DNA of 64,000 nucleotides from Polyangiaceae bacterium (GCA_025936115.1 JAICTZ010000012.1:154568-218567); one strand, 5' to 3'. Positions 27,567-36,639 are shown, counted from the stretch's first letter. The notes: generated by a model not told the origin, from the letters alone. Made by a program: numbers and translations.

Positions 27567-29507
27567 TCAGTTCGTCGTGAACGTCGAGGTCCAGTCGCTG
27601 CTCAGCGTATTGCCGACGAAGTCGGCGACGCCGCCCTTCGGCAGCACGACCTCGTAGGTCGTCCCCGGCATCAGATCCTCGTCGGGATCGAAGTTCAGCA
27701 CGCTCATGCGGGCGCCGTATTTGCCGGCGAGCGGCTGGCCGCCGACGGGTCGCACGATGAAGCTTGCCGCATTGACGGTCGCGAGGTCGATATTGTCCGA
27801 AAAGGTCACTCCGATTCGGGATTTGGTCGAGACCGCGGTGGCCTTGTCGTTCGGAATGACCGTGTCGATGACGGGGGCCGTGGTGTCGGGGTCCGTCTGA
27901 TGCACGCCGATGACCCAGCCGCGGTACGGCGACTGATCGTCCGTCAACACGACCAGGTTGCCCATCGGCAATACGAATTGATCGTCGTTGTAAGTCGTGT
28001 CGAGCCGCCCCCAGATCCGATTGACGACCTTCATGCTCTTCGGGTTCGAGAACGTGATCTTCGAAGCACCCGGGTAATTGCCAATCTCTTGGCGCGCGTG
28101 CCCGATGAACAGGTAGTCGTCGCTGAAGATCGAGTACTCGGCGTATTCGTTGTTGAACGTCGCGATGGGCGTGGTGCCCGTGCCGATGCTCTTCGGGTTG
28201 GTGAGCACGTCCCAGACGCGGACCGGCCCGAGCAATACGGCGTAGTGGCGATGGAACTGGCCGATGTACGATTTATCGGCCGTGAACGAGGCGAGCCGCG
28301 TCGGTTTGAGGGGGTCGCTGATGTCGAGCGTGGCGACGCCGCCGCTTTCCTTGGGTGTCATCACCACGAGCACGTTGCCGATGGCATCGAGCGGCCCGGC
28401 GCTGACGCCGCCGAACTGAGACGTGGGGACCTCCGCAGCGATCTTGAGTGCCGCCGGATCCGTGGCGTCGACGACCTTGATGCCGTTGTTGGTCGCGCCC
28501 ACGTAGATGTACTGGCCCTGCCAACTCACGCCCCACACGGCCTCCGTGTAGTCGCCGTAATTGACGCCCGAAATTTTGAGTTGCGAGAGGTGCTTGGGTG
28601 CGGTGGGGGTCGTCACGTCCCAGCTGTCGATTCCCGTGCCGCCCAGCGTCACCATGTAGAGCTTGTCGCCGTAACGCGCGAACGACTGAGTGTGCGACTC
28701 CGCCTCGCCGCCGCTCCGCCGGTTGGGCGTCGTCATGCTCGAGAGCTCTTTGGGCGCCGTCGCGTTGGAAACGTCGTAAATCCAGAACTCCTCGTTGCCG
28801 CACATCATCAAGTAGCCGTTGAGGACGGCCGGTTGATTCAGGTGGTGCCCCCCGAGCAGCGTCGGAGAGATGAGCCCCTTCTGCCAATCGGACTTCTGCA
28901 GGTTCGTCGTCGAGGAGGGCTCGGGCGAGTTCTGGATCGTGCCGGCCGCCTTCTGGAACGTCGCGGCCACGGTGCCGCCGCTGCCGCCGGTTCCCCCGGT
29001 GCCGCCGCTACCCGCGACGGAGCTTCCCCCATGGCCTGCGGCTCCGCCGCCACGGCCAGCACTGCCGCCCTGAGCGCCGCCGGACGTGCCGCCCGCTCCG
29101 CCCGCGCCCGCTGCCGGTGCTCCCGTGCCACCGCTGCCGACGATGCCCGTCCCTGCAGCCGCGCCGCTCCCCGTGCCGCCGGCTGACGGCGCCCCACCGA
29201 TGCTCGTGCTCCCTCCGCTACCCGGAGCGACGCTGCCCCCTGCTCCCGTGGTCGACATGCCCGCGGAGGCGCCGCTGCCGAACGAACCGCCGCTGCCGAG
29301 CGAACCGCCGCTGCCGAGCGAACCGCCCGCACCCGAGCCAAACCGCCCCGCGCTTGCCGAGGTCCCCGCTGCCGCACCGTGCGAGTCGCCGCCTGAGCCT
29401 TCGCCCGTGGGTCCCGCGGTGCCGCACGCGGCCAGCATCCAGGCGATAGGCAACGCGAACGACCAAGCGGCGAGAACGTCCTGCCTGCGTCCGATCTGAT
29501 TCGACAT
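27567..29507 (-). CDS. LVIVD-repeat beta-propeller lipoprotein with Ig-like end
   Basis: The 646-residue product starts at the ATG at 29507, with GAGGAG seven bases upstream. A lipobox (WMLAAC) is followed by a Gly/Ser/Ala linker of about 185 residues. Six to seven LVIVD-like blades follow (EFWIYDVSNATAPKELS, GIDSWDVTTPTAPKHLS, GIKVVDATDPAALKI, VATLDISDPLKPTRL). The last 100 residues form an SbsA/Big_5-type Ig-like domain (DTTAPVIDTVIPND to the end, FSDNIDLATVN). It is the first gene of the haem operon; the next gene starts 4 bp after its stop. Likely a surface binding or scaffold protein. Confidence 0.83.
   Translation of the reverse strand: MSNQIGRRQDVLAAWSFALPIAWMLAACGTAGPTGEGSGGDSHGAAAGTSASAGRFGSGAGGSLGSGGSLGSGGSFGSGASAGMSTTGAGGSVAPGSGGSTSIGGAPSAGGTGSGAAAGTGIVGSGGTGAPAAGAGGAGGTSGGAQGGSAGRGGGAAGHGGSSVAGSGGTGGTGGSGGTVAATFQKAAGTIQNSPEPSSTTNLQKSDWQKGLISPTLLGGHHLNQPAVLNGYLMMCGNEEFWIYDVSNATAPKELSSMTTPNRRSGGEAESHTQSFARYGDKLYMVTLGGTGIDSWDVTTPTAPKHLSQLKISGVNYGDYTEAVWGVSWQGQYIYVGATNNGIKVVDATDPAALKIAAEVPTSQFGGVSAGPLDAIGNVLVVMTPKESGGVATLDISDPLKPTRLASFTADKSYIGQFHRHYAVLLGPVRVWDVLTNPKSIGTGTTPIATFNNEYAEYSIFSDDYLFIGHARQEIGNYPGASKITFSNPKSMKVVNRIWGRLDTTYNDDQFVLPMGNLVVLTDDQSPYRGWVIGVHQTDPDTTAPVIDTVIPNDKATAVSTKSRIGVTFSDNIDLATVNAASFIVRPVGGQPLAGKYGARMSVLNFDPDEDLMPGTTYEVVLPKGGVADFVGNTLSSDWTSTFTTN
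29283..29318. repeat. 18-bp tandem repeat in a lipoprotein linker
   Basis: Two exact copies of CGAACCGCCGCTGCCGAG, with degenerate copies on both sides, encode the GSGGSL/F units of the LVIVD lipoprotein linker. Slippage here would change linker length. Confidence 0.7.
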
Positions 29508-29601
29508 GGTGCTCCTCGGCTCCGGCGCGTCTGTGAGCGCCTGGCCCATCAAGACACCCGAGCCCTCCCTGACCGGCCAGCAATCGTGCGGAGCGTGAGA
29601 G

Positions 29602-30627
29602 TTAGGGCTCGCCGCCCCAGCGAGCTCCCACGGCGATCGCCGCCTCGAGCGGCCAGGAGCCGCGCGGAGCAGCTCCGTCACCCAGGTTCAGCCGCAAACC
29701 GGGCAAGAGCGCCGACGCCGAGGCCGAGACGCTCGCGAAGACCGGCGAATGCGCCGGATACTCGAGGGCAGCTGCCAGTGAGAAGAGCGCGCCCGCCGAC
29801 ACGTCGGCCGTCCCGACTCGAGGCGGGAGCGCGACCCCGGTCGCCCAGCTGACGGCCGCTCCGGCGAGCAGAGCGCCTGCGAGCTCGAAGTCGCCGGCCG
29901 CAAAGTCCAAGCGAGGGCCCATGCGCAGCCACGCGGTTCGGACCGTGGCGGTCACCTGCGCGCTCGCGAGCTCCGCCCCGGTCGTCGGCAGGAGCGCGTC
30001 GATGACTAACCCAGCCGAGGAGGTCAGCCCGAGATTGGCGCGCAACACGAGCGCGGGAGAGGCGGGATAGTCGGGTGCGTTGACGAGGAAACCCACGCCG
30101 AGTGCCATGCTGTTCACGACCGCGGTCGCGCGGACCGGCTCGATCGCTGCGCTCGGGGGGACCTCACGGCGCGGCGGGAGTGCGGAATCTCCCACGGCGG
30201 GAGAGACCTTCGAGCGGAGGCCGTTCAGAGCCTCGGCCGTGACGACGGCCAACTGCCGGGGATCGGAGCCCGGCGCGCTCGTCGAAGCGCGCTGCAGAAA
30301 GGGCAGGGTCCCGAGATAGCAAATCGAGGCGACGGCGGTGTCGCCGCCAGCCGGGCCCGCGCTGATGCGGATCCAAGCGCGAGTGTCGCCGGACACGATG
30401 GGCTGAGCGCCGTTCGGTTCGCACGGCGAGGGGCCCGCCTCCGCCGCGATCTCCACGGCGTAACCCTCGCTTTCTAGCTCGGAGCGGAGGCGTCGAGCGA
30501 GATCGACGCGCTGCTCCGAGTCGTACTGAATGGATACGGGGACCTCGGCTCGGGCCCGCCCGGCCGCTCCGAGCGTGCCGAGCAGGGTCGTGACGAGCGC
30601 GACGCGCGAACAATGCCGGGCGGCCAT
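29602..30627 (-). CDS. Secreted protein of unknown function in ECF sigma operon
   Basis: A 341-residue protein with a signal peptide (VALVTTLLGTLGAAGRARAEV). The first 130 residues contain a Cys pair (PCEPN and SICYLG); the C-terminal 170 residues are rich in small hydrophobic residues in alternating patterns (ALGVGFLVNAPD, GALLAGAAVSWATG, VSASASALLPGLRLNLG) like outer-membrane barrel strands. No family is recognised. It starts 11 bp after the FecR/TPR gene and closes the operon. A barrel is a guess. Confidence 0.55.
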   Translation of the reverse strand: MAARHCSRVALVTTLLGTLGAAGRARAEVPVSIQYDSEQRVDLARRLRSELESEGYAVEIAAEAGPSPCEPNGAQPIVSGDTRAWIRISAGPAGGDTAVASICYLGTLPFLQRASTSAPGSDPRQLAVVTAEALNGLRSKVSPAVGDSALPPRREVPPSAAIEPVRATAVVNSMALGVGFLVNAPDYPASPALVLRANLGLTSSAGLVIDALLPTTGAELASAQVTATVRTAWLRMGPRLDFAAGDFELAGALLAGAAVSWATGVALPPRVGTADVSAGALFSLAAALEYPAHSPVFASVSASASALLPGLRLNLGDGAAPRGSWPLEAAIAVGARWGGEP

Positions 30628-30638
30628 CGGTGCCCGAA

Positions 30639-31853
30639 CTACGGCTGCGACGTGATCAGGGAACGTGCGAGCCGCCGATAAGGGCCGTTCGGCGTGGCCT
30701 GCAGATACTGCTGCGCGACGCTTCGCGCTCGCTCCGCGTCGCCGCGCTTGGCGTAAAGTTCCATCAAACGGCCCCGAGTCTCGCTCACGTAGCGCCCCGA
30801 CGAGCCGCTGTGGAGATAGCCCTCGAAGGCTTCGACCGCCGCGGCATCGTCGCCGCGCAGCACGTCGACGCGGCCGAGCATGAATCTGCCGTCGCGTGCC
30901 TCAGCGGCGCCGGGAAAACGCTGGATGAGCAGCGCCAGCGCGCGCACGGCGAGCTCCGGATCGCCTCCCAAGCGGGCAGCGTCGGCAAGCTCCGCGAGCG
31001 CGCTCGGGGACAGGTCGGTGAGATGCTTGCCGACGCCCTGTGCACGCACGAGCGCGAGCGACTCGGCGTACTTGCCCTCTCGGTACCGGAGCTGCCAGTC
31101 CGCTCGGGCCGCGAGCGGCTCCGGTGCGACCGGCAGAGCTGATGGTGCCGAGACGTCCGGCCGGGCCGACGGCGCTGGAACGGCAGCGACATCCTCCGCG
31201 CGTGGCGCCGGCGCAGGCGAGGAGGCCGCCGCGGACGCCGGTGGCAGCGCGCTCGCCACGTCGTGCGTCAGCTCGAGCTGGCCCGGGTGTCCGTGCAGAT
31301 GGTCGCCCGCCTTCAGCTCCAGGCTCGCATTGCGGTCGGGCACCTGCACGGCGACGACGCCGCGCTCGACCTCGACCTCGAACGCTTCATCCGAGCCGAA
31401 GAACACGCTGAAGCGGGTGCCCACGACCCGCACTTCGTTCTTACCTGCGCGGATCGTCCAGCTTCGCTTGCGCTCGGGAACGACGTCGAAGCTTGCGCGC
31501 CCCTGGTGCAAATCGAAGCGCACTGTCGCGCTGTCAGCGAGCAGCCGCCCGCGTCCTCCCGGTCCGAGCGAGATAGTGCTTCCGTCATCGAGGCGAACCG
31601 GTCCGCGCAGCTCTTCCGCCACGAGCCAGCGCTCGTCGCTCCCTGCGGGGCGGCGGGCGGCGACGAGCCAGATCAACCCGGCCATGATGCCCAACGACGC
31701 CACGACCCAGGGCGCAAATCCGCGGATCCGGGAGCGCCCTGCCGGCGCACGCAGTCCCTGCCGCCAGCGTGCCCGCTGCGCTTGTTGCCATGCGTCCGGA
31801 GGACTGCCGAGCTCTTGTCGGAGCTCGGACGCGAGCCGTTCGAGCTCAGCCAT
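30639..31853 (-). CDS. FecR-like membrane protein with TPR repeats
   Basis: The product is 404 residues. Topology: short cytoplasmic N-terminus, one TM segment (APWVVASLGIMAGLIWLVAA), then a FecR domain in the periplasm (GSTISLGPGGRGRLLADSATVRF; VVGTRFSVFFGSDEAFEVEV), a Pro/Ala linker and TPR-like helices (WQLRYREGKYAESLAL; AELADAARLGGDPELAVRAL). FecR proteins act as anti-sigma or sigma-activating partners. Its start overlaps the ECF sigma gene by 8 bp. The short cytoplasmic end (about 45 residues) could bind the sigma factor. No TonB receptor gene is nearby, unlike classic Fec systems. Confidence 0.82.
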   Translation of the reverse strand: MAELERLASELRQELGSPPDAWQQAQRARWRQGLRAPAGRSRIRGFAPWVVASLGIMAGLIWLVAARRPAGSDERWLVAEELRGPVRLDDGSTISLGPGGRGRLLADSATVRFDLHQGRASFDVVPERKRSWTIRAGKNEVRVVGTRFSVFFGSDEAFEVEVERGVVAVQVPDRNASLELKAGDHLHGHPGQLELTHDVASALPPASAAASSPAPAPRAEDVAAVPAPSARPDVSAPSALPVAPEPLAARADWQLRYREGKYAESLALVRAQGVGKHLTDLSPSALAELADAARLGGDPELAVRALALLIQRFPGAAEARDGRFMLGRVDVLRGDDAAAVEAFEGYLHSGSSGRYVSETRGRLMELYAKRGDAERARSVAQQYLQATPNGPYRRLARSLITSQP

Positions 31854-32475
31854 CGCGACGCTCCCCCGTGGGCCGAGTGTGTTCGGAGACACGGCTCGCA
31901 AGGACGGGATCCTGCTTGGCGAGCCGCGTGAAACGGTCGCGCGCGGCCTTGAGCCTGCGCCGTGCCGTTCGTTCCGAGCAACCGCAGCGCTCTGCAATCT
32001 CCTCGAGACTCGCGTTGCCGAGCAGGTGCAGCGTGAACGCCATCCGCTCCGAGACCGGTAGACATTCGAGGATCCGCTGCGTGCGCGCGACGAGCTCGCG
32101 GCCATGGAAGTCGACGTGAGGCGCTGGGGGCTCATAGCCCGAAAGCGCCTCGAGGGAGAGCCAGCGCACGAGCTTTCTGCGGCGAAACAGGTTGCAAATC
32201 TTGTTGAAAGCAACGCGAGCGACCCAGCCCTCGAGCTGCGCCGGGTCCCGAACGGAGGCGGCACCCCGCACGACCGCCACCAGGATATCCTGCGCAATAT
32301 CGTCGCGCTCCGGGTCGGTCGCGAGATAGAGCCACACCATTCCATTCACGACCGGTGCCACGCGTTCGTAGAGCACCTCGCTGCTGGTCGCCTCGCTCGG
32401 AACCAGCAAGAGCCGAGTCGCGTCGCTCGAGGGCTGCGCGCGCGCCGGCTCGAGGGGTTGACGAACGGGAGGCAC
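31846..32475 (-). CDS. ECF-type RNA polymerase sigma factor
   Basis: This protein of about 209 residues has sigma region 2 (MVWLYLATDPERDDIAQDILVAVVRGA, then WVARVAFNKICNLFRRRK) and region 4 (LPVSERMAFTLHLLGNASLEEIAERCGCSERTARRRL). The linker between is short, as in ECF factors. The start is uncertain: GTG 32475 is chosen; a CTG at 32484 has a better-placed GGAG. The very long open frame upstream is antisense to the C-type lectin gene and is not used. It heads an operon with the FecR/TPR gene and shares a 69-bp divergent gap with the lectin lipoprotein. Confidence 0.87.
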   Translation of the reverse strand: MPPVRQPLEPARAQPSSDATRLLLVPSEATSSEVLYERVAPVVNGMVWLYLATDPERDDIAQDILVAVVRGAASVRDPAQLEGWVARVAFNKICNLFRRRKLVRWLSLEALSGYEPPAPHVDFHGRELVARTQRILECLPVSERMAFTLHLLGNASLEEIAERCGCSERTARRRLKAARDRFTRLAKQDPVLASRVSEHTRPTGERRDG

Positions 32476-32544
32476 GTCACTCAGGATAACAGACTCCGGT
32501 AAAGGTGCGCGCACGGGGCTCGCCAGGTACGCCGGGTACGATTG

Positions 32545-33144
32545 ATGGCCACGTTCCGCGCTCCGGCGTGTCTCCTGCGCATGCGACACGCGAGCGGCAT
32601 TGCGCTCCGCTGCGCCGGACTGCTCGGTGCCGCTCTTTCCTGCACGACCACGCTCGACCCGAGCTTTGTCCCCACGGAACAGGAGGACGCGGGAACCGAG
32701 CCGCTCCCGACGTGCTCGTCGTTCGCGCAGGCGCCGAGCACCTACGTGGTGTGTTCGAAGCCGCTCGATTTCGAGGCGGCCACGTTCGACTGCATGCGTC
32801 GAGGCGCCACGCTGGCAGCGATCGGCACGGCGCAAGAAAACAATTTCGTCGCGACGAACGCCGGCAGCGTCGTGAACGACGACCTGTGGCTCGGCGGAAC
32901 TCGGGACGACTTCTACGTGTGGCGCTGGCCCGACGGCACGATCTTCTGGCGGGGCGGGCCTGACGGCACGGCGGAGGGCACGTCCTTCGTGAGCTGGTTT
33001 CCAGGCGAGCCCAACGATTCGAGCACCGTGACCACGGATCCAGAGCGCTGCCTCGCGCTCCGGTTCAACCGGAGCGACTGGAACGACCGCGCCTGCTCCT
33101 TGGAGCTGCCCTATGTGTGTGAGCAAGCGTCGCCCGCTCCGTAG
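32545..33144 (+). CDS. Lipoprotein with C-type lectin-like domain
   Basis: The product is about 199 residues from ATG 32545; ATG 32581 also gives a full lipoprotein signal (GLLGAALSC). The C-type lectin fold occupies about 55-193. It has an EPN motif (155-157 in WFPGEPNDSS) and a WND motif (179-181 in SDWNDRACSLELPYVCE), the two calcium/mannose-type sugar-binding elements, and a Cys184-Cys192 pair. TLAAIGTAQENNFV is the usual helix region. So it probably binds a sugar in a calcium-dependent way at the cell surface. It is divergent from the ECF sigma gene. Confidence 0.85.
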   Translation: MATFRAPACLLRMRHASGIALRCAGLLGAALSCTTTLDPSFVPTEQEDAGTEPLPTCSSFAQAPSTYVVCSKPLDFEAATFDCMRRGATLAAIGTAQENNFVATNAGSVVNDDLWLGGTRDDFYVWRWPDGTIFWRGGPDGTAEGTSFVSWFPGEPNDSSTVTTDPERCLALRFNRSDWNDRACSLELPYVCEQASPAP

Positions 33145-33150
33145 CGGAGC
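33136..33150. terminator. Hairpin with the stop codon in its loop
   Basis: GCTCCG (33136-33141) and CGGAGC (33145-33150) form a perfect 6-bp stem; the 3-nt loop is the TAG stop codon of the C-type lectin gene. A second interrupted hairpin (33187-33192 GCTTCG / 33215-33220 CGAAGC with inner CGTGC-GA-GCACG) follows 40 bp on. Either or both could terminate. Confidence 0.45.
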
Positions 33151-33399
33151 CAGTCGGACGCTGAGCATGCGGTGACGAGCCATTCTGCTTCGGCTTCAGT
33201 CGTGCGAGCACGCTCGAAGCGGCCACCGAAATTGCGCACTGTCGTGCGCTTAACCCGTGTGCAATGCTTTGTGATTTATCGGTAATCGGCACATGACGGC
33301 CTGATTTCTTAACGGAAATGGCCGGCCACGCGACTGCCTCCCTGGGCGACTCGGCTGAGCTCGCTCGCCCGCGTTGACTCTGATCCTTCGGAGGCCGGT

Positions 33400-35247
33400 T
33401 TGGAGAGATCGAGCTGCCAGCTGATGCGTTCGCCCCTAGCCTGGGCCGCGGCGTCCTCCTTGGCGTTCGCCGTCGCCTGCAGCGCCGAGATGACGGGGCC
33501 GGGGGGTGCGACTGGTGCCGCCGCCGGCATGGCGTCCGGCGCGGGCGGCGGAATGCAGTCTCAGGGTCAGGGCGGCGGCAGCGTGCACGTGAACGGTGGC
33601 TCGCCCGGAAGTGGCGGGACGGGGGTGGCGAGCACAGACGGAACGGCTGGCGCGGCGTCTGGGGGGACGAACACCGGCGACAGCGGCGGAACGGCCGGGC
33701 CAGGGCCGCTGTTCGACAATCCGCCCGCGTACGCGGCGCCGGCCGGCATGCTCCGTCGCCTGACGAGCACCCAATTCCGCAACGCCGTTCGCGATGTGTT
33801 CGGCGTCGATACCGACGTGACGCAGCTCGACGGCGATAGTTGGGACGGCAACTTTGCCGTCATCGGCGCTTCGAGCGTCGTCACCTCGGATCTCGGGGCC
33901 GAGCGCTACGAGACGGCGATCGAAAACGCGGTCAACACGGTGTTCGCCGACGCGACCGCACGCGCCAAGTTCATCGGCTGCACGCCGACCGGCGGAACGA
34001 GCGACACGTGCGTGCGCGGCTTGGTCCAAAATCTCGGGCTCCGCGCCTGGCGTCGCCCGCTCGTCACGGCCGAGCTCGAGCGACTGATGTCGGTCGCAGC
34101 GACGGCGGCCACGACGCTCGGCAGCCCGATCGAAGGCGCGCGCTGGGCCATCGTCGCGCTCTTCGCCTCGCCGAACTTCCTCTATCGTCCCGAGCTCGGC
34201 GCTCCGGCGACGGACGGGACGTTGCGGCTCACCGGCTACGAGATGGCCTCCCGGCTCGCGTTTTTGGTGTGGAACAGCCTCCCGGACCAGACGCTGCTCG
34301 ACGCGGCCGCCTCGGGGTCGCTCGGCACGACGGACGGCATCAAAGCCGCCGTCGAACGAATGCTCGATGCTCCCGCTGGGCGTGAGGCGGCCAGTGCGTT
34401 CGCCGAAGAGTACCTGCGACTCGATCGTATCCAGACGCAGGCGAAGGACCCGAGCCTGTTCCCCGAATACGCGACGGCCCTGCAAGCCGGCATGGTGCGA
34501 GACATTCGCGATACGTGGGCCGTACTCGCGTTCGACGACGAAGCGAGCGTGCTCAATCTCTTCACGACGCCCACGGTCGTCGTCAACAAGGAGCTCGCGA
34601 CAGTCTATGGACTCGACACGAGCGGCCTCACGTCGACGAACTTCGTGACCCGCTCGCTGCCCGCGGACGGGCCGCGCCTCGGGCTCCTCAGCAAAGCCGG
34701 GTTCTTGTCCGAATTCGCGAATCAGAAGGAGGGCTCGCCGACGCTGCGCGGCAGGTACATGCAGGAGCAACTCCTCTGCACGCCGATTCCGAATCCGCCG
34801 CCCGACGTGAATACGATGTTGCCTGACCTTCCCGACATGCCCATGACGAAGCGGCAGCGGCTCGAGGCCCATCGCACCGTACCGTCCTGCTCCGGCTGCC
34901 ACGAGTACATGGATCCGCTCGGTCTCCCACTCGAGAACTTCGACGCGATCGGTCGGTATCGCACCACCGATCAGGGACTCACGATCGATCCGAGCGGCTC
35001 GTTCGACGGGATCGACGTCGCCGATTCACGCGCGCTCGGGGCCGCGATCGCGGGCGACGTCGGCGTCGGACGCTGCATCTTTCGAAAGTACTACTCGTAC
35101 GCGATGGGTCACGTCGAGCGCGCTGAGGACGGCAGCGTGGAAAACGCGCTCGTGGACTCTTTTCAGGCATCCGGATTCAAGCTGCGGGACCTGATCGTCA
35201 GTCTCGTGACCAGCGATGCGTTCTCGACGGTTGCTCCTCAGCCCTAA
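33400..35247 (+). CDS. DUF1592/DUF1588 family lipoprotein (second copy)
   Basis: The product is about 615 residues. TTG 33400 has GGAGG five bases upstream; ATG 33424 is the alternative and also gives a lipoprotein signal (LAFAVAC). After a Gly/Ala/Ser linker the family order is the same as at 20584-22323: MLRRLTSTQFRNAVRDVFG, GLRAWRRPLVTAELERL, FASPNFLYRPELG, GRYMQEQLLCTPIPNPP and CSGCHEYMDPLGLPLENFDAIG. Here the Cys motif is a true CxxCH, unlike the first copy, so a haem is possible. The DUF1552 gene follows 9 bp later. Confidence 0.88.
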   Translation: MERSSCQLMRSPLAWAAASSLAFAVACSAEMTGPGGATGAAAGMASGAGGGMQSQGQGGGSVHVNGGSPGSGGTGVASTDGTAGAASGGTNTGDSGGTAGPGPLFDNPPAYAAPAGMLRRLTSTQFRNAVRDVFGVDTDVTQLDGDSWDGNFAVIGASSVVTSDLGAERYETAIENAVNTVFADATARAKFIGCTPTGGTSDTCVRGLVQNLGLRAWRRPLVTAELERLMSVAATAATTLGSPIEGARWAIVALFASPNFLYRPELGAPATDGTLRLTGYEMASRLAFLVWNSLPDQTLLDAAASGSLGTTDGIKAAVERMLDAPAGREAASAFAEEYLRLDRIQTQAKDPSLFPEYATALQAGMVRDIRDTWAVLAFDDEASVLNLFTTPTVVVNKELATVYGLDTSGLTSTNFVTRSLPADGPRLGLLSKAGFLSEFANQKEGSPTLRGRYMQEQLLCTPIPNPPPDVNTMLPDLPDMPMTKRQRLEAHRTVPSCSGCHEYMDPLGLPLENFDAIGRYRTTDQGLTIDPSGSFDGIDVADSRALGAAIAGDVGVGRCIFRKYYSYAMGHVERAEDGSVENALVDSFQASGFKLRDLIVSLVTSDAFSTVAPQP

Positions 35248-35256
35248 AGGAAGTTC

Positions 35257-36639
35257 ATGACGCTCAAGCGCTTGGATCGACGAACCGTTCTACGTGGCGT
35301 GCTGGCAACGGGCGCCGCGGTGACGATTCCGCTGCCGCTCCTCGAAGGCATGTTGAACACGAACGGCACGGCGCTCGCGGCGACCGGCACGACGGTCTCG
35401 CCGCTCTACGTGACCTGGTTCTTCGGCAACGGCTCGCTGCCCGGCTTGTGGAAGCCCGCGGCGACGGGCGCTGGTTCGGCGTGGGCGCTGAGCGAGCAGC
35501 TCCAGCCGCTTGCGGACTTCAAATCCTACCTGACCGTCCTCAGTGGTCTCGAAAACAAGCTGGTCGTGGCCGGCGTCGAACACCCCTCCGGATCGGCGGG
35601 CGCGACGACCGGCGCGCCGCTCAACGGCAACGCCGTGCGCGCCGCATCGATCGATCAGATCGTCGCCGACGCCATTTCCAAGGGCGCGCCGTTCCGTTCG
35701 ATCGAAGTCGGCGTAACGCCGGCAACCCCGAACGGGCCGCAGGACTCGCTCGCCACGGTCTCCCACCGCGGCCCGAACGCGCGCAACAACGCCGAATACG
35801 ATCCCAAAACCCTGTTCAACCGGCTGTTCACGACGACGACGACCACGCCGAGCACGACCCAGCCCGACGCCGCGTCCAAGCTCGCCACCGTCAAGAAGAG
35901 CGTCCTCGACGCCGTGATCGCCGACGGTACGAGCCTCGAGCAGCGACTCGGCGCGAGCGACAAGCAGCGCGTCGAGCAGCATCTCGACGCCATTCGTGCG
36001 ATCGAGCAGCGCCTTCAGACCACGCCCAGCGACGGCGGTTCCATGACGCCGGCCGAGTGCAGTTCGCCCACTGCGCCCACGGTCGGCAAAGACACGAAGA
36101 GCGAAGCCCCGCCGGCCGTCAACACGGTGATGGCACAGCTCTCCACCTTGGCCCTCGCGTGCGAGCAGACACGTGTGCTCACGCTCATGTTTTCACTGCC
36201 CGCCGCGCACGTTTACTACCGCCACCTCGGCTCGAACATGGACGACGATTTCCATGACACGATCTGCCACACCGATCCCGGCGATCAGTCGAATCAGCCT
36301 CGCGTCGACACGGGCGTGAACTACGCGATGAAGTGCCTGGCTGAGTTTCTGACCAATCTCAAGTCCACGCCGTACGGCGCTGGAACTCTATTGGATACGG
36401 CGCTCGTGTTCGTGACGTCGGACACGGCGTGGGGCAAGACGCACACGAAGGCGGAGTGGCCCGTGCTGCTCGCCGGCAAGGCCGGCGGCAAATTGCGCGG
36501 TGACGAGCACCACAACTTCCCGAGCGACAACCTGAGCAAAGCCTTGTTCACCGTCGCGCAGGCCATGGGCTCGACTGTGACGCAGCTCGGGCTCGACGCC
36601 GGGCAGGTCAATTCGGCCCTATCGGGGATCCTCACCTGA
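35257..36639 (+). CDS. DUF1552 protein (second copy)
   Basis: A 460-residue protein with a twin-arginine-like signal (LDRRTVLRGVLATGAAVTIPLPLLEG). It shares with the copy at 19169-20587 the early block on export and SGLENK/SGID, the central SxLEQRLGASDKQRVEQHLDAIRAIEQRL helix, and a C-terminal part with HHNFPSDNLSKALFTVAQAMGS. The family function is unknown; the fold is said to be sulfatase-like. It forms a two-gene operon with the preceding DUF1592 gene and is followed by a hairpin. Confidence 0.88.
   Translation: MTLKRLDRRTVLRGVLATGAAVTIPLPLLEGMLNTNGTALAATGTTVSPLYVTWFFGNGSLPGLWKPAATGAGSAWALSEQLQPLADFKSYLTVLSGLENKLVVAGVEHPSGSAGATTGAPLNGNAVRAASIDQIVADAISKGAPFRSIEVGVTPATPNGPQDSLATVSHRGPNARNNAEYDPKTLFNRLFTTTTTTPSTTQPDAASKLATVKKSVLDAVIADGTSLEQRLGASDKQRVEQHLDAIRAIEQRLQTTPSDGGSMTPAECSSPTAPTVGKDTKSEAPPAVNTVMAQLSTLALACEQTRVLTLMFSLPAAHVYYRHLGSNMDDDFHDTICHTDPGDQSNQPRVDTGVNYAMKCLAEFLTNLKSTPYGAGTLLDTALVFVTSDTAWGKTHTKAEWPVLLAGKAGGKLRGDEHHNFPSDNLSKALFTVAQAMGSTVTQLGLDAGQVNSALSGILT

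Noticed and set aside
25595..29186. Long plus-strand frames (661 and 577 residues) across the haem operon
   Set aside because: Val/Arg/Asp-rich antisense of propeller genes with no recognisable motif; the minus-strand genes have full domain series.
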